A stretch of DNA of 64,000 nt from contig NC_080179.1 in the NCBI RefSeq assembly GCF_950295315.1, forward strand, positions 74,047,174 to 74,111,173. The letters are read 5' to 3'. This document shows positions 35,801 through 47,800 of the stretch, one piece after another. The notes beneath the pieces were generated by a model that was given only the letters and a program-made list of their open reading frames with translations, had not been told where the DNA came from and made no database searches. Each line of letters starts with the position of its first letter. The stretch's first letter is position 1. Source of the DNA: Erinaceus europaeus. Taxonomy: Eukaryota; Chordata; Mammalia; Eulipotyphla; Erinaceidae. The position numbers and the translations under genes were made by a program.

Positions 35801-38800
35801 GCCTGTGAAGCGACTCCCCTGCAGGTGGGGAGCCGGGGGCTCGAACCGGGATTCTTACTCTGGTCCTTTCGCTTTGTGCCGCCTGCGCCTAACCCGCTGC
35901 ACCACCACCCGACCCCCTGAGGTCTTGTTTTATCCCCTGCTTTGCCTATACTAGAGTGAAGCTTTGGCTTTCTCTTTTTTCCCTCTCTTATTAATAAATA
36001 CATCTTAAAAATATGTAAGTGAAAAGGACTTCTTTGTTTCTTTCAGAGAGCTGCACCCTGACCTGAGCGGACAGTTGAAAGAACTTAGGAAGCACCTGGT
36101 CGAGAGCACTAATGAAATGGCGCCGCTGAAAGTCTGGCAGTTGCAAGGTAACACAAACGGAATGTTGGCTCCCCTTTCGACTCAGGTTTTTGCTCTTAAC
36201 CATATGGAACTCTAATTTAATTATATTTCCTCACATAATTTGAAGGTACCATTGATTTTTAAAAATATTTACTTATTTATTCCCTTTTGTTGCCCTTGTT
36301 TTATTGTTGTTGTAGTTATTGTTGCCGTTGATGTCGTTCATTGTTGGATAGGACAGAGAGAAATGGAGAGAGGAGGGGAAGACAGAGGGGGTAGAGACAG
36401 ACAGACACCTGCAGACCCGCTTCACCGCCTGGGAAGCGACTCCCCTGCAGATAGGGAGCCCGGGGGCACGAACCGGGATCCTTACGCCGGTCCTTGCACT
36501 TGGCGGGTACCATTGATTTTGAAGATAGGATGATTGATTAATTTGGAAAGAGTGGGAGAAAAGTTCTTTTGTAAACAGAGAACTCATAGAGAAGTTTCAC
36601 ATGTTTATAAAAGTTCGGTAACTTTATGATGTGTTGTAAATTCAGAAGAACGGAAGGATTTGTCCTGTGCTAAATACATTGCTATATGTCCTGGTATTGT
36701 ATGCAGTGTTTATGTTTTATATGTTGGCAATTACAAGGTACTAAAAGCATAGAAGAATCACTGGCTCTCCTTTTAACTAGTTTTTTAAATGAAATTGTAT
36801 TCACATAGTTCTGAGGGTTTGACAGGTTCTAAAGATATATATACCAGATCTTAAAAAAAGTTTTTCTTGTCTTTATCTGTATACTTTTTTTTTTTTGAGC
36901 AGTTGCCAGAGAGTGACCCCAGCTATTTCATGTGGTTCTAGCTGGGTGCTAGAACCCAAGTCCTGTGCATGGTAAATGTGTGTGTTCTCGTTTTTTATTA
37001 GTGCAGGATAACGGTGCAACTCCACACTGTTCCCACCATCAGAGTTCTGGATTCCCAGTTCCTCCATTGTAAGCTACAGCAGTTCTCCCAGTGGTGCAGA
37101 TACGGGTCTACTATTATTTCTACAACTCTCTGTCTTTATTTGGCCTTTTTAAAATTTTTTAATTGGTAGCATCTTCTCTTCCTTTCCGAGACACACATAC
37201 ACCTGTTACTACATCCAAATGTTGCTGCATCCCTTCTCCCTCCTTTTTCTCCGAATCCTGAGTCCCCATATCATTTCTCTCCCACTGAGAGTATAGATCA
37301 AAATTGTTCCTGGGGAGCAGAAGGTGGGAGTTCTGGCTTCTTTAATTGCTTCTCCGCTGGACATGGGTGTGGGCTGCTGGATTCATACACCTAGCCTGCT
37401 TCTGTCTTTCCCTAGTGGGGCTCTGTAGCGATGAAGTTCCAGGACACATTGGTGAGGTCGTCTGCCCAGGGAAGTCAGGATGGAATCATGATAGCGCCTC
37501 TAACTCGGTGGCCTCACCTTTTTTTTTTTTTTTTTTTTTTAACCCAACATAATTTACCGAAGTCTTTTGCAATATCTTGTGATACTTTGTAAATTCAGAA
37601 GAAGCAAAGGATTAGGGGTGGGTTTATTGTGCTAAATGCACCAGCATATGTTTAGTGGCTTATGAATTGTTTTATAGTTTAATGTAAAATGTGTACAGAA
37701 AATTAACTTGATGAAATGTATCAAATCTGAAATTAAACTAGGGACATGTTTCTAACAACCAGGGAAGATATACATAGGAAATGTGTTTTCTCCTGTTTCT
37801 TGTGACATGACAATAAACACATTTTCAATCATCTTGACATTGTTGCAGACCTGAGTTTCCAGACTGCTGCCCGAATCTTGGCTGCTCCCACTGAGTTAGC
37901 TTTGGTGGTTATGAAGGATCTTAGTCAAAACTTTCCTACCAAAGCCAGGTAAAATGCTCTCTTTAATAGATATCTAATGCACTTTGTGTTTATGTGAAGA
38001 ATGAGGCCATTATAATAGGAAGTAGCTTAGAAAACTGCAGTCTCCTTTCATGCTAGTGCCCAAGTACCAATGGTGTTGTCATCTGAAAAGCTGGCAAGAC
38101 CCTGTGTTGTGTGGTGGGAGACCAGCCTGAGTTGTGTTCTTGGCACTGCCACTTGCTAACTGCCTAAGCTGTGCCAAGAACACATCTTTCTTGTTGTTTT
38201 TTATTGTTGTTGTAGTTATTATTGTTGTTGGTATTGATGTCATCGTCATTGGATAGGACAGAGAAATGGAGACAGGAGGGGAAGACAGAGGGAGAGAAAG
38301 ACAGACACCTGCAGACCTGCTTCACTGCCTGTGAAGCGATCCCCCTGCAGGTGGGGAGCCGGGGGCTTGAACCAGAATCCTTACACCGGTCCTTGCGCTT
38401 AGTGCCACGTGCACTTAACCCACTGCGCTACCGCCTGACTCCCTGTAAGTGATCTTTCTTTATCTCACTTTATTTAGCATGAAACAGAGATTACAATAAT
38501 CACCTTTTAGGATTGATGAAGTTACAAGATCTAATCGTGTAGATTCTGCTAATATAGGGTTTCGTGTAGACTGCAGTGCTTTCTTTCCTGAGTTTTATGT
38601 ATAATCTTTAAAGATGACTCTTAGGACTTAAACATCACAGAAGTGTAGCTATTGAAAACAGATAACGAGAGTTCAATTGAATTAACTCAGTGTCTGGTAG
38701 AGAGTGCCAGTGAACTTTGGCGTTTAACTAGGATGAGTTTATTGACTTCTTGGCCTGACTTAACATTGTCCTTTAGCCTGTGAGCAAGAGATCAGATTCC

Positions 38801-41800
38801 CAAATAGAGTTATATATATAATAATGGACACAGATCATGGAAGTAACTGCACTTGCTTTAAAATGTTATTTTACTCTTACTTTTTCCTTGGTCTTGTGTC
38901 TTGTAAAAATGAAAATATCCTATAGACCTAAAAGAAGAAATAAATTTATCATTGTAAAGTTTGTTGTTTTTTTTAATAACTTTTTTTTTTTTTTACCAGA
39001 GCACTGTTCAGCTCTGGCTTATAGTGGTGCGGGGGATTGAACCTGGGACTTTGGAGCCTCAGGCATGAGAGTCTGTTTGCAGAACCATTATGCTATCTAC
39101 CCTCCGCCCTATCATTATAAAGTTTTAAGGTTTTTTTTTTTTTTTTTTTTTTTTTTGTAATTTGTTGAATGATATACTATTTCTTACTTAAATATATGGG
39201 AATTGAAGACATTTATATCAGCTTTTAAAACATGCACTGATAACATTTTTTATTTCCTTAGAGCAATAACAAAAACACCTGTGAGTTCAGAACTTAGAAC
39301 CGAAGTGGAAGAGAACCAGAAGGTACTAACCAACCTTTCTGTTTTACATTACATCTTTAAAGATGAGACTGAATGAAATCAGTGCTAGTAACAGTTTTAT
39401 TCTTCCTTCATCAAAGGTGTTGGTCTTTTGACTCATTTCTGTAGTTGTTTTATGTATAATTGCTGATGAATGTTGAATATGACTATAATTCAAAGCATCA
39501 AAAGGCACCACTACTTTGTTAGGGAAAATAGCGGCCTCTGATTGTCTCTCCTTATTGTAACTCCTTTTCGACAATATTCACTTTCAGTTCTTAGCTGTCT
39601 CTTCCGATAATTACCTCCAGACTTCTAGCAAGTAAATGGATACTTTTGGCAGTTCTAGACCTTAGGTGTTGACTTTTCATTGCAGCGATGAGAGTCACCT
39701 TTCTTTCATTCTCCCCCGGCCACTCCTCTACTGACAGCACCCCCATCTCACTGCCTTCCCTGTATTCTTCCCAAGTGGTCTTGCCAGTCTTGATCTGCTC
39801 TGCTCTGGGCCGGTGGTTCTCTATGCCTAGTGCACACCATTTATTTGGGGAGCTCCCTACAACCTCTTTTGTTGAATTCCAGGTCCTCACTATGTTTTTA
39901 GTTAACTCCCTAGTACATTTTCTTCGTGAGGCATATACAGGTGAATTCCAGCCTCTGAGAGATTAGTTTCAACTACCATTTTTATGGGCGGCTTGACTGA
40001 TTCTAAAGTAGAAGTCATTTAGAACTTTCAAGTTATTTCTTGTAGGATTTTTTTTTGTTTTCTTTACATTCAAACTATTGAGAAGTTAGAAACCAGGGCC
40101 ATGTAAGTCGCACCAGGTTAAATGCACATATTACCCGGGTTCAATCCCCTAGTCCCCCCCCCACACACACACACACCTGCAGGGGGAAAGCTTCATAAGT
40201 GGTGAAGTAGGGCTGTAGATGTCTTTCTGTTTCTTTCCTTCTCTCTATTTCCGCTCTCAATTTATTCTGTCTCTATCCTATAATAAACAAATAAAAATCA
40301 ATTAACTAAAAAGAGAGAGAAGTCAGAAACCTTCGTATATCGTATGTTTATTTTCTCGGAATCATCTGGGATCTTATTCTTTGGCTTAGTAATCTCAAGT
40401 TTCACTTTGGTACACCTTACAGAAATTTCTGGGGATTGGCAAGGTGGCCCACCTACATAGTGTCCCTGGTCTGTCATGTTTACTCCTTGGGTTTGAGCCC
40501 AGCCCTGGCTGCTGGTATCTTTCCCTCTTGGACTCTTTCTCTAGCTCAAAACGTCGGCTTGACTTGGAGTGCCGAAGTCCCAGTGAAGACAGATGGAACA
40601 GTCTCCATACTCTTTGGTGGTTGGTGGGCCCTGTAATCTGGAAAATAATTTCCTTTAACTTTGAGGAAACTTTCTTGAATGATCTCTTACCTCTGTTTTC
40701 TTTTTGTTCTTCTAAACTGTGTATATGTACGTGTTGTACTTCTTTGAGTAGCATGACCTAATTAAAATCTTTTCTGTTGTCCATTATTGGAAAAGTATTT
40801 ATTTATTTATTTATTTATTTTTTCCTCCTCCTGGGTTATTGCTGGGCTCAGTGCCTGCACCATGAATCCACCGCTCCTGGAGGCCACCTTCTTTTTTTCC
40901 CCCTTTTGTTGCCCTTGTTGTAGCCTCGCTGTGGTCATTATCATTGCCCTTGTTGACGCAATTCGTTGTTGGCTAGGACAGAGAGAAATGGAGAGAGGAG
41001 GGGAAGACAGAGAGGGGGAGAGAAAGACAGACACCTGCAGACCCGCCTCACCGCCCGTGAAGCGACTCCCCTGCAGGTGGGGAGCCGGGGGCTCGAACCG
41101 GGATCCCTACGCCGGTCCCTGCGCTTTGCGCCACATGTGCCCAACCCACTGCGCCACCGCCCGACCCCCGGAAAAGTATTTATTAATGTGAGCAATATTC
41201 TGGCATATGCAGTCATGCGGATTGGATTTGGTTCCTTACGAATGCAGTGAGGTATGTGCTAGCGAATGAGGGACTTGGGGAGGGAAGAGAGGGGATGAGA
41301 ATGTGAATGGCACGCCCAGTGCCGGGGGCTCAAGAGAGAGCTGTCCAGGCGGGGTGTGGTTCAAAGCACAGCGCCATGTGGGAGGTGCTCGGGCACCAGG
41401 CGCAGCTCCAGTGCTGTGGAATCTCTCTGTCTTTGTCATAATGAAGAAAAAGGAAAAGAAGAAAAAACAAACAACAAAACACACATACACACATAACTGC
41501 AGAACAGCGTGGACTGGTGAAAATAGACATTCCTCAAGATCTAGAGGTCCCGCCTCTGCAAACAATACAGAGCAAAACAGCACAAGACAAAGCAGTTATA
41601 GAAAAACAAAATTCAGTAGTTTTCTTTCTTAAGATGGAATATTAAGTCGTGCAGCCTGGCCTGGTGAAATCGCTCACTCGTGTAGTGTGTGTGTTGCTCT
41701 TTCTTGTGCAAGACCCAGGTTCAAGCTTCATGTTGATGGAGGCTTCCATGCTGTAATCGCTTTCACTTATTCTCTGTCTCAGCCTTTCCCCCCCTTTCAT

Positions 41801-44800
41801 TTTCTTTTTTTTTTTTTTCCTACCAGAGCACTGCTTAACTGAGAGTCTCTTTAAATAACCTATAACCATTATGCTACCTACCCCAACCCTTTTCTGTCTT
41901 TATCTTAAAAAAAAAATTGTGAAGGCTTTATAGGCATTTACTATATCCTTCATTTTGGGGAAGTAAAGTCTTTTACTAAAATATGAAATATAAAATAAAA
42001 ACCATGCATGCAAAAAGTATGCCAGATTGAAAGCTTTTTAAAAATTATCTATTTATTGGGTAGAGACACCCAGAAATCTGGAGGGGAGGGCTAACAGAGA
42101 AGGAGAGAGAGGGGCCGGGTGGTGGCACACCTGTCTGAGCACACACACTACAATGCGCAAGGACCCGGGTTCAAGCCCCTGGCTCCCACCTGCAGAGGGA
42201 AAGCTTCGTGGTGACGCAGGGCTCCAGGTGTCTCTCTGTCTCTCTTCCTCTCTATCATCCCCTTCCCTCTCAATTTCTAGCTGTCTCTATCCAGTAAATA
42301 AATAAAGGTAATAAAAAAAAACTTAAAAAAAAAGAGAGAGAGAGAGACACCTGGAACACTGCTTTACCACTTGCAAAGTTTTCTCCCTGGGAGTGGGGAC
42401 CAAGGGCTGGAACCCAGGTTCTTGCACATTGTAACTTGTGCTTAACCAGGTGCCCCACCACCTGGCTTTGATTTAAAATATTTAATGTGATGAATTTTTA
42501 CAAACTGAACTGACCTGTATTAGCCTCTAGGTCCAGAAATATGACAGTCAGTTTCTTCTATTATAGTGGACTCTACTCACAACCTAGGTTGAGTCTCTCC
42601 CATGTCAGAAAAGCTTATTCGCTGTACAATTTTTCTTTTTTTTTTTTTGCCTCCAGTGTCATCACTGGTGTTCGGTGCCCTCACTATGAATTGATCCTCC
42701 TGGCAGCCAGACCCCCCAGCCCCCACCATTTTTTCCCAAAGGACAGAGAGAAATTGAGAGGAAGAAGTTGAAACAGATAAGGAAAGAGAAAGACAGACAC
42801 CTACAGACCTGCTTCAGTGCTTATGAAACGTCCCCAATGGAGGCGGAGAGCAGGGACTGCAACCCACATCCTCGCACACACAGTCACTGCGCGCGACCGG
42901 GTGCGCCACCTCCCGCCTCTCCATGGTACAAGTCTCCATCGTCCCCTTACTTTGAGCGCCCCTTAATCCTGCCAGGGCACAGTAGGGGAAGATGTGGCTT
43001 CTTCATTGATTTGTCTTGTGTTCTTCCCATGTAACACTGGACCTGAAAGTGTATTTATCTCGGGCCAGTAAATAGCTTACTTGGATAAATGCCATATGCC
43101 TTTGCCATATTTCAGCTCAGGTTTGAGCCTGGTCCCCACCACATTGAATGAAGCCTCGATACTGTGGTGTCTCTCTCTCTTTCTGCCTCCCTACTTTCCT
43201 ATCTTCTCTACTGTGTGTGTGCGTGCGTGTGCATGTGTGTGTGTGCATGCTTGTGCGCTCACGCTAAATCCCTCTGCTTTACAGTATATGAATAGCAGCC
43301 CCTAGTTTCCTTGGGGAGAAAGGAGTTGAATGGAAAAGATGTGTTAGCAGAAGGTATCGCTTGGCACCAAAGCAGTGTTTGGGACAGGGACACGTCGGGT
43401 TGACCTGATACCGTGAAGGAGGGAGGAAGTGGAGGTAGATGCTCCATCAGCCAGCACTTCATTCTGGGGTAGTAAAGGCCAAGAGTGGTCTCTGGGGCTA
43501 GGACAATAACAATGATTATTCAAAAAGACTTGAATGACTGAGGCACCAGAGGTTCTAGTTTCAATCCCCAACACCACTAAACCAGAGCTGAGCAGTGCTT
43601 TGGTTAAAAACAGACAAGCAAAAAACCTCTTGGACATAAAAGGAAGTCTTAGCCTTTCATTAGGGTTTCCGCTAAGTAAACGAGAGGCTGTTGACATTTG
43701 TGCACATAACCAAGCCAGAAATATAATAAATTCTTTTATTATATTAATTTAATTTATTTTTTTTTCAATACAGTACTGCTCAGCTCTGACGTATGGTGGC
43801 ACAGAGGACTGAACCTGGGACTTTGGAACCCCAGACATGAAAGTGTTTTTCATGACTCTTAGGCTAAACCCAGACATCTTTATTCTTTATTAATGGGGGA
43901 GAGGGAGAGACATAGCTAGAACATTGCTCTGTCACATTTGATGTTGGGGATTAAACTAGGGATCTCACGGTGAGACTCCAACTCTATCCACTGCGTCACC
44001 TCCCAAGTTGCTAAACATAAAATTCTTGTTACATTACGCATTCTTTTCCTGACCTTACTTTATTTTTTTCTTTTCAAATTTCAGTATTTCAAGGGAACTT
44101 TAGGATTACAGCCTGGAGATTCGGCGCTGTTCATCAATGGACTTCATATTGACTTAGATACACAGGACATATTCAGGTATGGGTAATGTTTTTCCATGCT
44201 CTGCAGAGTTTCTGTGGTATGAGGTATTCAGGTTGCTGTTGTCTGGCGTGATGGCTTGCCTGGCCAAGGGGCATATTTAAGTAACTGACATTCTCTTTTA
44301 AGATGGGCAGGAGGACATGGTCATTTTTTTCTTTTTTTTAACCTAATGAACACTTGGAATATTTAGATCCTAACTGTCTCTCAAGCATTCCCTTTCAGAG
44401 GACTTTCTCCCTCTCATTAATAAACAATAAAAACAAGGGGACTGGGGATAGCACAAGACTTATGCAAAACATTTCCATGTCTGAGGCTCTAAAAGTCTCA
44501 TTTTTTTATGTTCAAAATAGAAAAGAGTAGATTCTTTCACTTCTATAAACAGTGCAAAGTAGTATATTCGAAATGGTGCCTCTCAGAGTCTCGGAAGGAC
44601 TTTTTGACTGCATGTTTTATCTGTTTTGTTAACCTGTGGTTCCCAGACTAAATTGTTCTGAATTACCTTCGTGAATTTTGGGGGAAGTAGGTATGGCTAG
44701 TAGGTTGATAAAAATCAGATTTTATCATCAGAGTTAAAATTCACATAGTTTAAGGGTGGTATTTGATCAGACAGCCACTGTTTGTGCTTATATGTCCAAG

Positions 44801-47800
44801 ACCTATGCACTACAGAACACCACTCTCTAAAATTAGCTGAATTTTAGATCATTGCCTCTTAGAAAATTGATGGCTTGGGCTGGGTGATGGCTCGCTCACC
44901 TGGGAGAGTGCCCCAGTTACCACACATAAGGGCTAGGGTTCAAACTCTTGGTCCCCACCTGCAAGGAGGAAGCTTCCTAAGTACTGGAACAGTGCTGCAG
45001 GTGTCTGTCTTTCTCTCGCTTCATCTTTATCAGAAATTTTGATTTACACAGTTACCATTTTGACTTACAGTAGTAAAATGAAAGTCATTGCTGAAACGTC
45101 AGAAGGAGCTTTTTTCAGTGAGATATTTTTCATGTCTGGCGCCCTCTGTTGGAACAAGATTATGGATGATTCGTAGAGAGTCATATGGACCGGTACTCAC
45201 GTCGGGGAGATGTAGAGATGTACCCCCCTGCAAATCAGTGTTTCCTCAAAAAGTGATATCGTAATAATGGAAAAAAGATTTTTCAAACTTTTATGTGATT
45301 GATTAAACTTTCTTGATACGTTTTTTTGTTTTTTTTTAAGCTTTTGCTATTAAATGCCTTTTTTTTTTTCTTCTTCTCTCCTTTTTTCCCCCTCCTCCTC
45401 AGTTTATTTGATGTATTGAGGAATGAAGCCCGGGTTATGGAGGGCCTGCACAGGTTGGGAATTGAAGGTCTTTCTCTGCATAATGTTTTGAAACTGAACA
45501 TCCAGCCCTCTGAGGCAGACTATGCTGTGGATATCAGGAGTCCTGCGATTTCAGTAAGTACCCCCTTGGAGTATGCAAGGGCCATTCTGTTGTTTCATTA
45601 TGGATTCCTCGCCATCTTTTATGGGAGAGAAATCATTCTTACCATTTCATTTGTTGGCGTGAAAGGCTTTAAACAACTGCTCACATGGCTGTATGTCTTT
45701 ATGATAAAGTAGCCTCTTACATGCCGCCTGACAGTGGTAGAGAGTGGGATTTCTAACTTTGTGCCCCTTAGAATTCAGCTGACTGTCTCTTGGCAAAGAG
45801 TGCTTATTGTTGTGTCCTCACTTGTATGGAGGTGCTATGTGGCTTTGTTTAAAAGACCAGTTTTTAGCCGTCCTGGGAGAGGGCTCACGTGGTGGAGCGC
45901 ACATTTTACCATGTGTGGGGACTTGGGCTTGAGCTGGTTTTTCTTTTGGGAGCAGGGCGGGGAGCAGGGAGACAGCGAGTCAGCATCGCCCCGGCACACA
46001 GGCCAGAGCTTGTCAACAGGACACTTCACCCACTGTGCTGCCTCCCAGGCTGCGGGCATTGATTCTCTCTGTGGTTGCTCCGTTGTTTGTGAAATTTGGC
46101 TGCCATACAGAGTGCTGTAGTGACTTCTTCTGTCTTTCTCTTTGTGTACACACGTGGGGATGTATTTAAAGTAGATTTCTAGAATCTTGAGGACCTAGGT
46201 CGGCTAGGAAATCAACTTTGTTAGAGCTTTTCCAAAGCCACTGTCCCAGACACTAGCACTGGCCGAGAGAAATCCCATTGCCCTGTATCTTTGCCTGTTC
46301 TTGGGCATTTGAAAAGAATTTTTGTTTGTTTGTTTAATGAGTATGTAATTTTGTTGTGGTTTTATTTTATATATTTCACATTACTATGAAGGCATACATT
46401 TTTCTCTGTATTAATTTCCCACTTAATTTTTTCTGTGAATTTCTTATTCACATCCTGGTCTCATTTTCACTTCTCATGTAGTGCCTGCCTATTTAATGAT
46501 ATAGTAGAATGTTGTACACACACAGACACACACATTCTTTTTTGCCTGGCCATTTTTTTTTTTAAATATTTATTATTCGCTTTTGTTGCCCTTGTTATTT
46601 TTATTGTTATAGTTATTACTGTTGTTGTATTGATGTCGTTGTTGTCGGATAGGACAGAGAGAAATGGAGAGAGGAGGGGAAGACAGAGAGGGGGAGAGAA
46701 AGACAGACACTTGCAGACCTGCTTCACTACCTGTGAAACGACCTCCGTGCAGGTGGGGAGCCTTACTTTGGTCCTTGAGCTTTGCACCAGGTGCTCTTAA
46801 TCCACAGTGCTACCGCCCGACCCCCCATTATTATTATTATTTTAATTGCCGCCAGGGTTGTTGTTATTATCATTATTATTATTATTATTATTATTATTGC
46901 TGGGGCTTGGTGCTGGTGCTACGAATTCACTGCTCCTGGTGGCCATTTTTTCTGGTTTTTTTTTTTGGTTGTTGTTGTTTGTTTTAGACAGGATAGAGAG
47001 AAATTGAGAGAAGATGGGGAGATAAAGAAAAGGAGAGAAAAATAGACACTAGCAGACTTGTTTCACCACTTGTAAAGCAGGCCCCTTGCAGGTGGGGCGC
47101 GGGGGAGCTCAAACCTGGGTCTTTGCGCTTAGTAATATGAGCGCAAAACGGTGTGTGCCACCGCCTGGGCCCCTTTACCCACTCACTGTTCATTACCAGC
47201 ATTCTGTGCATTCAGTTGGACTCCTGGATTTCCTTTGTGACATTCTCCACAGATATATATATCACTGACTGCAGCTTTGGGAGTGAGTGGAATGTTCTCC
47301 TGGTTGTCCATTGTTAGTCTCTGAAATCAAATTCCAAATCCCGATGATCAGTTCTCTCCCCTTGAAACACCAAGAAACTCAGTCTGTATGTTAGCAGATC
47401 CCAACTCCTCTTTGTATTCTTGTACAGATTTTTGTTGTTGTCACTGCTCCAGGGCAACTTCTACTTTTCCACCTAGAAGAACAACAACAGAGAAAAGAGA
47501 CGAGAGCAGGCGGCACCATAGCACTGAAGGCTCCCTCAGCGCAGCGGGGGTCGGGCTGTAGCCGAGGCTGTGCCCGTAACAGCGCTAGTGCGCTATCCAA
47601 GTGTGTTGTCTGGCTGAGCCCTGTGTGTGTTCTTATTTATTTATTCATTTTATTTACTGGGGCAGAGAGAAACTGACAGGGGAAGAGGAGATAGAGAAGG
47701 AAAGAGAGAGACATTTGCAGCACTGCTTCTCTGTTCATGAGGTTTTCTTCTTACAGGCGGAGATTGGTGACCTGAACCCAGGTCCTTGTGCACGGTAACG

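Larger units (their letters stand above)
33293..36046. other. UGGT1: UGGT1 intron 8
   Basis: A tail-less SINE head (33448-33496), (TTCTC)n (33521-33595), SINE-C + (33930-34055), (CA)n/(CGCA)n (34063-34131), SINE-A2 - (34130-34245), LINE-like E - (34262-34400), SINE-A2 + (34430-34615), SINE-D + (34620-34790), SINE-H + (34795-34960), family F - (35045-35280), SINE-C - (35285-35425), SINE-A 3' end + (35455-35522), SINE-D + (35526-36005) split by SINE-A - (35585-35920). Confidence 0.75.
36148..37848. other. UGGT1: UGGT1 intron 9
   Basis: SINE-A - (36260-36505), partial SINE-A2-like - (36885-36985), LINE-like E - (36985-37135), family B - (37140-37520). 36520-36880 and 37560-37845 hold nothing I recognise. 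Confidence 0.7.
37949..39261. other. UGGT1: UGGT1 intron 10
   Basis: SINE-A - (38185-38445) and SINE-C - (38985-39115). The interval 38450-38980 shows no recognisable feature. Confidence 0.7.
39323..44084. other. UGGT1: UGGT1 intron 11
   Basis: SINE-A2 + (40095-40317), SINE-H + (40425-40640), SINE-A - (40804-41169), SINE-H-like + (41290-41455), SINE-H + (41650-41800), SINE-C - (41815-41885), SINE-A2 - (42045-42470) split by SINE-A2 + (42110-42325), variant SINE-A - (42635-42925), SINE-H + (43065-43200), (GT)n (43210-43262), SINE-C + (43490-43620), SINE-C - (43765-43870), SINE-D - (43880-44015). The 770-bp stretch 39323-40090 holds no repeat or gene I recognise. Confidence 0.7.

Noticed and set aside
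36047..37948. UGGT2 or a processed UGGT1 pseudogene instead of UGGT1 itself
   Set aside because: The coding sequence is split by introns with intact frame and phases, and diagnostic residues match UGGT1, not UGGT2; there are no stops or frameshifts in 648 codons.
45326..45712. 128-codon frame around exon 13 as a separate gene
   Set aside because: The central part is UGGT1 exon 13 bounded by good splice sites; the flanks are read-through into intron.
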